This document shows positions 1 to 8,600 of a stretch of DNA of 64,000 nucleotides, in pieces; position 1 is the first letter of the stretch; each line of letters begins with the position of its first letter. This DNA is from CAZYQW01 sp964649825. GTDB lineage: Bacteria > Planctomycetota > B15-G4 > JADJEK01. The translations under genes were made by a program, and so were the position numbers. The notes beneath the pieces are model-generated. The model had not been told where the DNA came from. It was given only the letters and a program-made list of their open reading frames with translations, and ran no database searches. Location of the stretch: the NCBI GenBank assembly GCA_964649825.1, contig CAZYQW010000023.1, positions 1 to 64,000 of the forward strand, in the 5' to 3' direction.

Positions 1-11
1 TGGATTATCCG

Positions 12-103
12 GAGGTCATCGTCGTCGCTGGCAAGGCGCGACGACGACCGCGTATTCGAGATACGTCGAGGAGGAGCAACGCAGCAAGCGATGACGAGGG
101 CCC
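12..103. repeat. Structured hairpin element, copy A
   Basis: This is an intergenic copy of an element also found at 35912-36062. Shared blocks are GAGGTCATCG (12-21), an apical hairpin CGTAT-5nt-ATACG (51-65) followed by TCGAGGA, then 22 nt, then CGAGGGCCC (95-103). The spacings 39 and 22 match copy B exactly. A 10-bp stem pairs 19-28 with 88-97 (one G-T wobble) at the same place as a 10-bp stem in copy B, with different bases. The outer arm that copy B has would lie left of the window start, so this copy is probably cut by the window edge. Confidence 0.7.
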
Positions 104-251
104 CGGAGAAACGTCAACAACTCTGAATCACACCACTAGAACGAGAGAACTCCGTTCGCGCGGCGAACCGACGACGACGGGACGTTCCCGCGCTCGCGCA
201 CGCCGGAACCGCGTCGGGTAGTCTGGTCCGTTTCTCAGAGGCCACCGTGCC

Positions 252-1538
252 ATGCCGTCCCTCTTCGAAGCGAACGCGCCCCGCCCCTTGGCCGACCGCC
301 TGCGACCGCAATCGCTCGACGAGGTCGTGGGACAGGCGCACCTGCTGGGCCACGACGGTCCGCTCGGACGGATGGTCCGCGGCGGGCGGCTGGCATCGAT
401 CATCCTCTGGGGTCCGCCGGGCTGCGGCAAGACGACCATCGCGCGTCTTCTCGCCCGCGCGGGGAAGCTCGAGTACGTCGCCCTGTCCGCCGTCTTCTCC
501 GGCGTGCAGGATCTGAAGAAGGCGTTCGCCCGCGCGCGCGAGCTCCGCGACGTCGGCAAGGGGACGCTCTTGTTCGTCGACGAGATCCACCGCTTCAACC
601 GCACGCAACAGGACGCGTTCCTGCCGGTGGTCGAGGACGGCACGGTGACGCTGGTCGGTGCCACAACGGAGAACCCGTCGTTCGAGCTGAACGCGGCGCT
701 CCTCTCGCGTGCACAGGTCCTGGTCGTGAAACGGCTCGACGAAGACGCGCTCGGCTCGCTCGCCGCCCGCGCCGAACGCGAGCTGGGGCGGGCGCTCCCC
801 CTCGACGACGCGGCGCGGCAGGTGCTCCTGGCCCTCGCCGACGGCGACGGGCGCTACCTGCTGAACCTGGTCGAAGAGCTCGCCACCATCCCGGCCGGGG
901 AGAAGCTCGCGCCGAACGACCTCGGTCGTTTCGTCCAGCGTCGCGCGCCGCGCTACGACAAGTCGCGCGAGGAGCACTTCAACCTGATCAGCGCGCTCCA
1001 CAAGGCGCTGCGGGGCTCCGATCCGGACGCGGCCGTCTACTGGTTCGCTCGCATGATCGAAGGCGGCGAGGATCCTCGTTACGTCGCGCGTCGCCTCGTT
1101 CGCTTCGCGACCGAGGACGTGGGACTCGCCGATCCCGTGGCCGTGGCGCGCGCGATCGCCGGGTGGGAGGCGTACGAACGGCTCGGCTCGCCCGAGGGAG
1201 ATCTCGCGCTCGCCCAGGTGGTCATCGACCTCGCGGCCGCGCCGAAGTCGAACGCCGTCTACGTGGCGTGGAACGAGGCGCGACACGCGGCGAACGAGAC
1301 GGGCTCGCTCGCGCCGCCGGCGCACGTCCTGAACGCGCCGACCCCGCTCATGAAGGAGCTCGGCTACGGCGAGGGGTACAAGTACGACCATGACCAGCCG
1401 GACGCGTTCTCCGGCCAGAACCACTTCCCCGAATCGATGCCGCCCCGCCGTTTCTACCGCCCGACCGATCGCGGAGACGAGGCGCGGCTTCGCGCTCGGC
1501 TCGCCGAGCTCGAGCGCCGCCGTCAGACCCGCGCGTGA
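252..1538 (+). CDS. rarA: Replication-associated recombination protein A (AAA+ ATPase)
   Basis: RarA/MgsA is a clamp-loader-like AAA+ ATPase that acts at stalled replication forks. The 428-residue protein has the family's normal length. Visible motifs are Walker A GPPGCGKT (residues 54-61), Walker B LLFVDE followed by IHRFN (106-116) and sensor-1 GATTEN (136-141). The C-terminal half has the usual MgsA features, including the ending that keeps PRRFYRPT near residue 400. The ATG follows a GAGG about 10 nt upstream. The gene converges on gpmI and their 3' ends overlap by 16 bp. A structured repeat (12-103) lies in its upstream region. Identification is firm. Confidence 0.95.
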   Translation: MPSLFEANAPRPLADRLRPQSLDEVVGQAHLLGHDGPLGRMVRGGRLASIILWGPPGCGKTTIARLLARAGKLEYVALSAVFSGVQDLKKAFARARELRDVGKGTLLFVDEIHRFNRTQQDAFLPVVEDGTVTLVGATTENPSFELNAALLSRAQVLVVKRLDEDALGSLAARAERELGRALPLDDAARQVLLALADGDGRYLLNLVEELATIPAGEKLAPNDLGRFVQRRAPRYDKSREEHFNLISALHKALRGSDPDAAVYWFARMIEGGEDPRYVARRLVRFATEDVGLADPVAVARAIAGWEAYERLGSPEGDLALAQVVIDLAAAPKSNAVYVAWNEARHAANETGSLAPPAHVLNAPTPLMKELGYGEGYKYDHDQPDAFSGQNHFPESMPPRRFYRPTDRGDEARLRARLAELERRRQTRA

Positions 1539-3082
1539 TCGATCAAGGACCGCGCCGTCATCTCGGGCGGCGGGTCGATCCCCATCAGCTCCAACAGAGT
1601 CGGCGAAACGTCGGCGAGGATCCCGCCGTCCCGGAGCTTCATGCCCTTCAGCCGCTTGCCGATCAAATGGAGCGGCACCGGGTTCGTCGTGTGCGCGGTG
1701 TGGGGGCAATGGCGCTCGTCGTCCCACATCTGCTCGCAGTTCCCGTGGTCCGCGGTGAGGAGGACCACGCCGTCCTGCCGCAGGATCGCCGGGACGATCC
1801 TCGCCAGGGCGTCGTCCACCGCCCGAACGGCGCGAATCGCGGCGTCGAGCTTCCCGGTGTGACCGACCATGTCCGGGTTCGCCAAGTTCAGCACGATGAA
1901 GTCGAAGCGGTTCCCCTCGAGCTCGACGAGAAGCCGCTCGGTGACCTCCGGCGCGCTCATCTCCGGCTGCAGGTCGTAGGTCGCGACTCTCGGGGAAGGA
2001 ATCAGGATCCGCTCCTCGTTCGGCTGCTTCGCCTCGACGCCACCGCTGAAGAAGTACGTGACGTGCGCGTACTTTTCGGTCTCGGCGATGCGGAGCTGGT
2101 GGAGCCCCCGCGCGCCCACGACCTCGCCCATCACTTTCCGGAGCGTCTGCGGCTCGAACGCGTCGTTCACGCCGAGCGCGGGGAAGTCGGCGCGGTAGCG
2201 CGTCATCGACGCGAAGTGAAGCGCCGGCGGCGGGCGCGGCCGCTCGAACCCCGTGAAGTCCGGATCGACGAGAGCGAGCGTCAACTCCCGCGCCCGGTCG
2301 GCGCGGAAGTTGAAGAGGAGCACGCCGTCGCCGTCTCGGATCCGCCCCTCGGCCGGCGCGCCGACCACGGTCGGGAGGATGAACTCGTCGTCCTCGCCGC
2401 GCGCGTAGCCCGAGATCACCGCATCGATGGCGGTCGCCGCGCGCTCGCCGGTACCCAGGACGAGGCAACGATACGCCTTCTCCACCCGATCCCAGTGGTG
2501 ATCGCGGTCCATCGCGTAGTAACGCCCGGACACCGACGCGATGCGACCGAAACGCCGCCCGTCGAGGTACGCCTCGAGTTCGCTCACGTACCGATCGGCG
2601 GAGCGCGGCGGCGTGTCGCGGCCGTCGAGGAGCGCGTGCACGACGAGGCGATCGGCCGCCACGCCGAGGTCGGCGTACAGGTCGACCAACGCGCGGAGAT
2701 GACGATCGGACGAATGGACTCCGCCATCGGAGACGAGCCCGATCAAGTGCAGCGTCCCGCCCCGCTCGACGACGTGCGTCGCCACGCCGGTGAGCGCGGC
2801 GTTCGTCCGCAGCGCGTCCTCGCGGATCGCTCGATCGATGCGCGTGATGTCCTGCCACACGATCCGACCCGCGCCGAGATTCATGTGGCCCACCTCCGAG
2901 TTCCCCATCAGGCCGACCGGCAGCCCGACGCACTCGCCCGACGTCATGAGCTGCCCGCGCGGGTACTCCCGGCCGAGCGAGCGGATGAACTTCGGGTTTG
3001 CTTGGTCGATCGCGTTGTTCGGACCGGGCGGACCGTCGCCGTATCCGTCGAGGATGATCAAGGCGGCGGGGTGCTTCGTCAT
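1523..3082 (-). CDS. gpmI: 2,3-bisphosphoglycerate-independent phosphoglycerate mutase
   Basis: GpmI interconverts 3- and 2-phosphoglycerate in glycolysis using two Mn ions and a phosphoserine intermediate, in the cytoplasm. The 519-residue length is typical. The N-terminus has the metal-binding LDGYG (Asp12), the catalytic serine lies in MGNSEVGHMNLGAGR (Ser62), and the C-terminal metal-binding TADHGNCEQM is present. A strong ribosome site (GGAGGAGAG) precedes the ATG. The gene follows the cyclodeaminase-like gene on the same strand with a 34-bp gap, so co-transcription is likely, and it converges on rarA. Confidence 0.96.
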   Translation of the reverse strand: MTKHPAALIILDGYGDGPPGPNNAIDQANPKFIRSLGREYPRGQLMTSGECVGLPVGLMGNSEVGHMNLGAGRIVWQDITRIDRAIREDALRTNAALTGVATHVVERGGTLHLIGLVSDGGVHSSDRHLRALVDLYADLGVAADRLVVHALLDGRDTPPRSADRYVSELEAYLDGRRFGRIASVSGRYYAMDRDHHWDRVEKAYRCLVLGTGERAATAIDAVISGYARGEDDEFILPTVVGAPAEGRIRDGDGVLLFNFRADRARELTLALVDPDFTGFERPRPPPALHFASMTRYRADFPALGVNDAFEPQTLRKVMGEVVGARGLHQLRIAETEKYAHVTYFFSGGVEAKQPNEERILIPSPRVATYDLQPEMSAPEVTERLLVELEGNRFDFIVLNLANPDMVGHTGKLDAAIRAVRAVDDALARIVPAILRQDGVVLLTADHGNCEQMWDDERHCPHTAHTTNPVPLHLIGKRLKGMKLRDGGILADVSPTLLELMGIDPPPEMTARSLIDHARV

Positions 3083-3116
3083 CGGCTCTCCTCCTCAGCG
3101 CGGCTCGCGCAGGCCC

Positions 3117-3746
3117 TTAGGCGAGCGCACGGTCGACGACGCCCGCGATCGTTTGCCCAGCCGCGGCGGCGCGGCGCTCGAGCTCGGCGACGCGGCGCTC
3201 CACGTCGATCACCTCATCGGCTGGAAGAGCCGCGGCGTTGACGCGGACGTTCAGGATCAGGCTCGCGACCGCGCCGGCCAGCGCGAGCCCGGCGCCGCCG
3301 ACGTCGGTGACGAGGTTCTTGTTCAGACTCGGCGCGATCGCCGCGAGGGCGTCGAGCGCGTCGGCGCAGAGCGCGGCTCCGCGCGCGGGCACCTCCAGAG
3401 CGGCGCGGCTCGCGTCCCGGACGGCGGCGTCGCGCGCGAGCCGTTCCTCCGGCGTCGAACGCGACGCGCCGTAGGCCGCCCGGACCGCCTCGTACGCGAC
3501 GCAGTCCTCCTCCGCCAGCTCGAGGAGCTGGCGCCGGAGCCCGTCGCACCGAGCCGCGAACGACTCGGCCGAAGCGTTCACGTCCGTCGGGTTCGACTTC
3601 TTCACCGAGTAGCGCGCCGCCATCGCGGCCAGCGCCGCGCCGATGCCTCCCATCACCGCCGCCGCCGCCCCTCCGCCCGGCGTCGGCGTCCGAGACGCGA
3701 GCGACTCGAGGAACGCGTCGAGAAGGATCGGCTCGGGTTTGGGCAT
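3117..3746 (-). CDS. Cyclodeaminase/cyclohydrolase family protein (FTCD_C-like)
   Basis: The 209-residue protein matches the C-terminal cyclodeaminase domain family of formiminotransferase-cyclodeaminase and FchA. These all-helical proteins act on folate one-carbon adducts. The signature is the early SRTPTPGGGAAAAVMGGIG stretch (about residues 18-37) followed by AALAAMAA. A later glycine/alanine-rich helix pair ends in LNVRVNAAAL. The ATG at 3746 is chosen because homologues begin just before the helix preceding PGGG; an in-frame start 30 nt upstream exists. No formiminotransferase or other folate gene is nearby, so the substrate is not clear from context. It sits between a membrane peptidase gene and gpmI. 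Confidence 0.8.
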   Translation of the reverse strand: MPKPEPILLDAFLESLASRTPTPGGGAAAAVMGGIGAALAAMAARYSVKKSNPTDVNASAESFAARCDGLRRQLLELAEEDCVAYEAVRAAYGASRSTPEERLARDAAVRDASRAALEVPARGAALCADALDALAAIAPSLNKNLVTDVGGAGLALAGAVASLILNVRVNAAALPADEVIDVERRVAELERRAAAAGQTIAGVVDRALA

Positions 3747-3947
3747 AGGGCGGCATCCGAAACGGACGCAGAGCACGGCGTTCCCACCACACCCCGCGGA
3801 TCGCGAAGTCTAAGCGCCCGCGCGACGATAAATCCCCGGCTCGAGCGAGTCATCTCCGTTCGTCTCGGTTCCTCTCGGTGCCGGTCGGTGCCGGCGAGGA
3901 GCGACCACGATCGTACGTTCGAGACCCGTCGATGGCGCGAAGCCGCG

Positions 3948-4637
3948 CTACTGCTCCGAGCTCCCGCCGACCAGGTGGAGCAGCCAGTACGCCATCTCCA
4001 TCACGGCCGCGACGGCCGCCGCCACGTACGTGAGCGCGGCCGCGTTCAACACTTTGCGCGCGCCGACCATCTCGTCGGCCGCGAGGATTCCACCGTTCTC
4101 GAGCAACGCGAGCGCCCGCGACGACGCGTTGTACTCGACCGGGAGCGTCATGACGGAGAAGAGCGCGATGAGGCCGGTCACGATGACGACGATCCAGGCC
4201 AGCGGTCCGCCCTGCGCGAATCCGCCGCTCACGAGCGCCGCGATGATCAGGAACGGCAACACCCGGCTGCCGATCGAGACGACGGGAACGATGTTGCTGC
4301 GGAACTGCAACGGTGCGTACGCGTCCGCGTCCTGCAGGGCGTGGCCCGCCTCGTGCGCGGCCACCCCGATCGCCGCGATCGACCGCTTGTCGTGCGTCGC
4401 CGCCGACAAGCGCAACGTCTTGTCGCGCGGGTCGTAGTGATCGGTCAAGAATCCCTGCGTACGTTCGACCTTGACGTGATCGAGACCGCGCGCCCGGAGC
4501 AGGATCCGCGCGACGTCGGCGCCGCTCAGGCCGGATCGCGTTCCTGCGTCTTGGAACTTCCGAAACGTCGAGCTGACCCTCGACTGCGCCCAAAGCGCGA
4601 GCAACAACGCCGGGGCCATGAGCAAGAGCCACAACAT
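3948..4637 (-). CDS. Membrane zinc metallopeptidase, YugP family
   Basis: The 229-residue protein belongs to the YugP-type membrane zinc metallopeptidases (Pfam Zn_peptidase_2). It starts with a hydrophobic helix (residues 1-18). The zinc-binding motif HEAGH is at 95-99, followed by hydrophobic helices at about 113-135, 140-160 and 205-222. The conserved block between the first helix and HEAGH carries VERTQGFLTDHYDPRDKTL. A clear Shine-Dalgarno sequence (GGAGGT, 6 nt before ATG) fixes the start. The physiological substrate is unknown for this family. A 200-bp gap separates it from the next gene on the same strand. Confidence 0.88.
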   Translation of the reverse strand: MLWLLLMAPALLLALWAQSRVSSTFRKFQDAGTRSGLSGADVARILLRARGLDHVKVERTQGFLTDHYDPRDKTLRLSAATHDKRSIAAIGVAAHEAGHALQDADAYAPLQFRSNIVPVVSIGSRVLPFLIIAALVSGGFAQGGPLAWIVVIVTGLIALFSVMTLPVEYNASSRALALLENGGILAADEMVGARKVLNAAALTYVAAAVAAVMEMAYWLLHLVGGSSEQ

Positions 4638-4990
4638 GTTGGCACCTCCATCACGACCCTCCTACCAAGCGGCGTGCCAGTCGCGCGGCGCCCCTCCGAG
4701 GGCCTCCCGGCCCCCCAAGAAGGCCACTTCTTGAACCACCTGCGTTCACCTGCTTCCGTTCGGGACTCGGCGGATTGTTCACCTTTCGGTCACGGCCGCG
4801 TCAAATTGACACGGCTGAGGATCGCCTTGCGCCGGTCCTCGGCCGGCTCTATCCTCGCCGGTTTTGTCGACGGTCCCATCCCGCCAGGTTTCTTGCCGGT
4901 TCGACGGAAGAGACCGATCGGAGCGCCGTCGAACCGGGCATCCTGAAGCCGACCTCTCCTGACCTCTCCCAGATTGGGTGGGACTCCATC
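4638..4990. other. Divergent intergenic region, 353 bp
   Basis: No gene is seen between the membrane peptidase gene (minus) and the anchored Ig-repeat gene (plus), so promoters of both should lie here. A perfect 7-bp hairpin CAAGAAG-GCCA-CTTCTTG is at 4716-4733. A TTGACA is at 4806-4811 but has no convincing -10 box at the right distance. Two short direct repeats of C/T-rich sequence (CTCCTGACCTCTCC type) precede the plus-strand start. Confidence 0.5.
4716..4733. promoter_or_regulatory. Perfect 7-bp palindrome (possible operator or hairpin)
   Basis: CAAGAAG and CTTCTTG are separated by GCCA. It lies 79 bp upstream of the minus-strand peptidase start. No T-tract follows on either strand, so it is not an obvious intrinsic terminator. 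The role is unknown. Confidence 0.3.
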
Positions 4991-6979
4991 ATGAACACCG
5001 CCATGGTTCGACTCCTGGTCGTCGTCGTCGTGCTCGCCGTAGCCGGGTACGTCGTTAGCCAGACCTTCATGAGCGACACCGAGCCCGACCGCCCCACTTC
5101 CACCGTCGAACCGCCGACGACGCGCGAGACAGCCCCGGAGACGCCGTCCGACGGCGAGCCGACGGTTGCCACGCCGACCAAACGGGTCACCGAGGCAAGC
5201 CGCGACGTCGCCAAGAGTACGGGCGATGCGGAGGTCGAGCTCGACAGCGGCACCGGCGGCCTCTCCGGGTACGTCGTGAAATCCGACGGAACTCCGGTCG
5301 AGAGCGTCACGGTCGAGTTGATGATCGGGCCCTCGAACGTGCCGTTCCACCTTCCGGCCGCGCGGAAGTCGACGGGCCGCGACCAGAAGACGAACGCCGA
5401 CGGCGCCTACCATTTCGGCGACCTGCCGCCCGGAGCGAACTACGTCATCGTGGCATCGCACCCGGACTACGCGGTCGCGGAGGCAACGGGGCTGACGGTG
5501 CGCGGCGACGACATGCAGATCGTCCCCGAGCTCGTCCTCGGCCAGGGCCCGAAAGTGAACGGTACCGTCCGCGGTACCGGCGGCGTGGCGGTCGTCGGCG
5601 CCACCGTGGAACTCTGGGACCAGCTGAAGTCGAACTTCATGAAGGAGGGCGAGAAGGAGCCCTGGAAGACCTCGGAGACCGACCAAGAGGGTCGGTACGA
5701 GTTCGCGAACGTCCATTTCAACGCGTGCGAGGTCGTGGTCTCGGCCCCGGGCTACGCGACGTCTTCGCGATCGAACACGATGATCTTCACGAAAGAAGAG
5801 GATCGGACGCTGGATTTCCAGCTCACCGCCGCGGTCCAGCTCGGCGGCTTGGTGGTCGATTCCGTCGGTGCGGTCGTCGAGGATGCGCTCGTCCAGGCGT
5901 ACCAGATCGGCCAGTCGCACGAACAAGGGACATCGAAGGGCGCCGCCTACACGAAGGCGGACGGGAGCTTCACGATCGTCGGCCTCGCCAACGGCTCGTA
6001 CAACGTGACCGCGAGCGCACCGGGTTACAGCGACCGGAACCACGGCACGGTCGAGGCGGGAAGCCACACGACGCAGATCATCCTGGAGCGCCGCGGCGCC
6101 GTGACGGGGATCGTGCGCGACGCCGTGTCGGGAGCCGCGGTGAGGAAATTCCGGCTCCAGATCAAGCTGCAACGCGGCGACGGCCCGGCCACGCCCACCG
6201 GAAAGACGCGGGAGTTCTCCTCGGCGGACGGACGGTTCGTGTTCGACGACATCGACCCGAACCAATACGTGGTGGAGGCCGAGGCCGAGGGATACGCGCC
6301 GTCGTCGTCGGCCCCGTTCTTCGTGAACCGCGGTGACACCACGCCGGAGATCGTGGTGGCGATGGACAAGGGCGGGTCGGTGCGCGGCCTCGTGGTGAAC
6401 ACCGCCGGCGCGCCGGTCGCGGGAGCGAGCGTCCGGCTGAACGTCAACAACTTCGTCAGCAACCCGATCATCCAGATCTTCAATAATCTCCCGGGCGCCG
6501 TGAAGCAGCGTGTCGTGGAGACACGCACGAACAAGACCGGAGAGTTCCATCTCGACCTCGTCGTCCCCGGCACCTACCAAGTGGAAGTGACGCGGCAGAC
6601 GTTCTCGCGCAACGCGATCAACAACGTCGAGGTGGTGAAGAGCCAGGTGAACGACATCGGCCGCGTGACGCTCTCGTCCGGTGGGGAGATCCACGGACAG
6701 TGCTTGAACGCGGCGGGTGGGCCGTTCGCGGACGGGACCATTACCTGCGTCGGAGTCGGCGGCGAGTCGAAGTCGACACGCCCGGACTACGACGGCCGCT
6801 TCTCGTTCGAGAACCTGTCGCCGGGTGAGTACAAGCTCACGCTGAACCCGACGAAGCTGGGCGGCGAGGGCGTGAACCCTTTGATGCAGGTGATCTACGC
6901 CCAGCGGACCGAGACCAAGGTGCAGGTGCTGGAGAACGGCAGCGCGCAGGTCACGCTGACCTGCCCGGAAGCGCCGTAG
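4991..6979 (+). CDS. Membrane-anchored protein with six carboxypeptidase-regulatory-like (Ig-like) repeats
   Basis: The 662-residue protein begins with an uncleaved signal anchor (hydrophobic residues about 5-21), then a Thr/Pro/Glu-rich linker to about residue 90. Six beta-sandwich repeats follow. Each opens with a G-x-V phrase (SGYVV, NGTVR, GGLVV, TGIVR, RGLVV, HGQCL), has a DG-x-(Y/F) turn such as ADGAYHF or ADGRFVF, and closes with an APGYA-like strand. This is the carboxypeptidase-D regulatory-like / CNA-B fold, common in surface adhesins and in transthyretin-like domains. No peptidase domain is present. The ATG at 4991 is chosen because the hydrophobic anchor follows directly. It converges on the GTPase-kinase gene with a 29-bp overlap. 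Specific function unknown. Confidence 0.8.
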   Translation: MNTAMVRLLVVVVVLAVAGYVVSQTFMSDTEPDRPTSTVEPPTTRETAPETPSDGEPTVATPTKRVTEASRDVAKSTGDAEVELDSGTGGLSGYVVKSDGTPVESVTVELMIGPSNVPFHLPAARKSTGRDQKTNADGAYHFGDLPPGANYVIVASHPDYAVAEATGLTVRGDDMQIVPELVLGQGPKVNGTVRGTGGVAVVGATVELWDQLKSNFMKEGEKEPWKTSETDQEGRYEFANVHFNACEVVVSAPGYATSSRSNTMIFTKEEDRTLDFQLTAAVQLGGLVVDSVGAVVEDALVQAYQIGQSHEQGTSKGAAYTKADGSFTIVGLANGSYNVTASAPGYSDRNHGTVEAGSHTTQIILERRGAVTGIVRDAVSGAAVRKFRLQIKLQRGDGPATPTGKTREFSSADGRFVFDDIDPNQYVVEAEAEGYAPSSSAPFFVNRGDTTPEIVVAMDKGGSVRGLVVNTAGAPVAGASVRLNVNNFVSNPIIQIFNNLPGAVKQRVVETRTNKTGEFHLDLVVPGTYQVEVTRQTFSRNAINNVEVVKSQVNDIGRVTLSSGGEIHGQCLNAAGGPFADGTITCVGVGGESKSTRPDYDGRFSFENLSPGEYKLTLNPTKLGGEGVNPLMQVIYAQRTETKVQVLENGSAQVTLTCPEAP

Positions 6980-8522
6980 AGTTCGCCGCGTCCTTCGCCG
7001 CGTCGCCGCGGAGACGCGACGGCGGGAAGACGACGAAGAACAACGTGCCTCGTCCGACGCTCGAACGGACTCCGATCCGCGCCCCATGGGCCTTCGCGAT
7101 CTCGCGCGCGATGTGGAGTCCGAGCCCGGTTCCCTGGACTTGCCCCGTGTTGCCGGCGCGGCGATGCTTCGTGAAGACCGTCGCAATGTCCTCGGCCGGG
7201 ATGCCGATCCCATTGTCGGAAACGCCCAGGAGATAGCCGCGCGCTACCGTGCGGCCGTGGACGTGTACCGTGCGCCGCACGCGCAACGGGTCGCGATACT
7301 TGATCGCGTTGCCGACGAGGTTCGCGAGGAGCGATGCGAGCTCCTCGCGCTTCCCGCGAACGACGGGCAGGTCTTCGGAGAACGTGAGCTCGACCGCCTG
7401 GTCCGACGCGAGTCCGGCGAGCCTCCGCATCACCGACTCGGTGAGATCGGCGAGCGAAACGTCCTGATCGCCGATCTCGGCCTCCTCCTCGGCCTTCAGG
7501 AGTCGCGCGAACCGATCGATCAGCCCACTCATCTGGGTCGCGACGTCACGGGCCATCGAGAGCGCCCGTTCGCGATGCTCGGGGTTGCGACCCGACTCGA
7601 GGAGGAACAACGCGTTTTGGAACACGACCAGGGGCTTGCGCAAGTCGTGGACGACGCGCTGTCCCGTCTCGATCAGCGTGCGGCCCCTCTCGAGCGCGCG
7701 CGTGCGCTCCTCCGCGATCGACCCGCAGAGCTCGGCGAGGTCGATCCCGGCCTGGATCGCTCCCTCGAGCAGACGTTCCTCGCCGCCCGCGAGCAGCTCG
7801 CGCGGCTCGCCGACCCGCACGATCGTCCGGATCCGGGGTTCGCTCGGGTCCACTGGGGCGTCCGGAGCCACGCGGTCCCGGAGCGTGTCGTCCATCGCGT
7901 CGAGCAAGACGGCAAGGTCGAGGCCGACGCGATCGAGCTCGAACTCCTGATGGGCGCGACCGAGCACGGCTCGCAGGAGTTCCCGGAACGTCTCCATGAC
8001 TCCGATCGTTTGGACCGCGAAGGCGGGGATCGCGCGGCCCGGCTCGAGTCCGAGGTCGGCCTCCAGCTCACGTGCCGCGATCGCGCCGGCCACGTCGCGC
8101 TTGTTCTGCTGCACGACGCGCGGCAACCGCTCGACCGCGATGCCGAGCTCGCGGAGGTTCTCGTCCAGGTTCTGATACGAACGTACGTTCGCGATCCGTC
8201 GCGACGGCGTCGAATCGGCCACGAACGCCACGCCGTCGCAACCCTTCAACACGAGCCGGCGCGTCGTGTTGAACTGCACCTGGCCCGGAACCGTGTAGCC
8301 CTGCACGCGGACCGTGTAGCGGTCGAGCAGCCGCAGGTGGAGCGGGAGGTAATCGAAGAAGAGCGTCGTGTCCCGACCCGTGTTGACGGACAAGACCCGG
8401 TCGCCGCTCGGGTCGAGGAACCGCTGCACGACGTTCAGGTTCGTCGTCTTTCCCCCGAACGCCGGTCCGTAGTAGACCAGCTTCAGGTTGATGCTCTGAT
8501 CGGTGGGATTGAACAGGCCCAT
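6951..8522 (-). CDS. Ras/MglA-like GTPase fused to a histidine kinase
   Basis: One 523-residue chain carries two signalling modules. Residues 1-190 are an MglA-type small GTPase: P-loop GPAFGGKT (19-26), G3 region TVPGQ (77-81, the usual MglA form) and the G4 motif NKRD (140-143). A linker of about 70 residues follows. Residues 285-500 form a histidine kinase: H-box HDLRKPL with His292, N-box NLVGNAIKY (401-409), G1 DNGIGI (436-441) and G2 GTGLGL (464-469). There is no transmembrane segment and no receiver domain. The start MGLFNP matches where MglA proteins begin; an in-frame ATG lies 33 nt upstream. It is the last gene of a signalling cluster, 78 bp after the HEAT-like gene. Its GTP state may gate kinase output; this is inference. 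Confidence 0.88.
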   Translation of the reverse strand: MGLFNPTDQSINLKLVYYGPAFGGKTTNLNVVQRFLDPSGDRVLSVNTGRDTTLFFDYLPLHLRLLDRYTVRVQGYTVPGQVQFNTTRRLVLKGCDGVAFVADSTPSRRIANVRSYQNLDENLRELGIAVERLPRVVQQNKRDVAGAIAARELEADLGLEPGRAIPAFAVQTIGVMETFRELLRAVLGRAHQEFELDRVGLDLAVLLDAMDDTLRDRVAPDAPVDPSEPRIRTIVRVGEPRELLAGGEERLLEGAIQAGIDLAELCGSIAEERTRALERGRTLIETGQRVVHDLRKPLVVFQNALFLLESGRNPEHRERALSMARDVATQMSGLIDRFARLLKAEEEAEIGDQDVSLADLTESVMRRLAGLASDQAVELTFSEDLPVVRGKREELASLLANLVGNAIKYRDPLRVRRTVHVHGRTVARGYLLGVSDNGIGIPAEDIATVFTKHRRAGNTGQVQGTGLGLHIAREIAKAHGARIGVRSSVGRGTLFFVVFPPSRLRGDAAKDAANSTALPGRSA

Positions 8523-8600
8523 GAGTGGAGACGAGCGAGACAGGCCCTCTTGCATCGACCAGAAGCCTCGTGGACTTGTGGGAAAGCCGCCGGCGCGCCT

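Noticed and set aside
114..2933. Long minus-strand open frame across rarA and gpmI
   Set aside because: It is out of frame with gpmI and antisense to rarA, both of which have intact catalytic motifs. Its own composition is low-complexity Arg-rich.
4806..4811. TTGACA before the Ig-repeat gene
   Set aside because: No -10-like hexamer lies 16-18 bp downstream.
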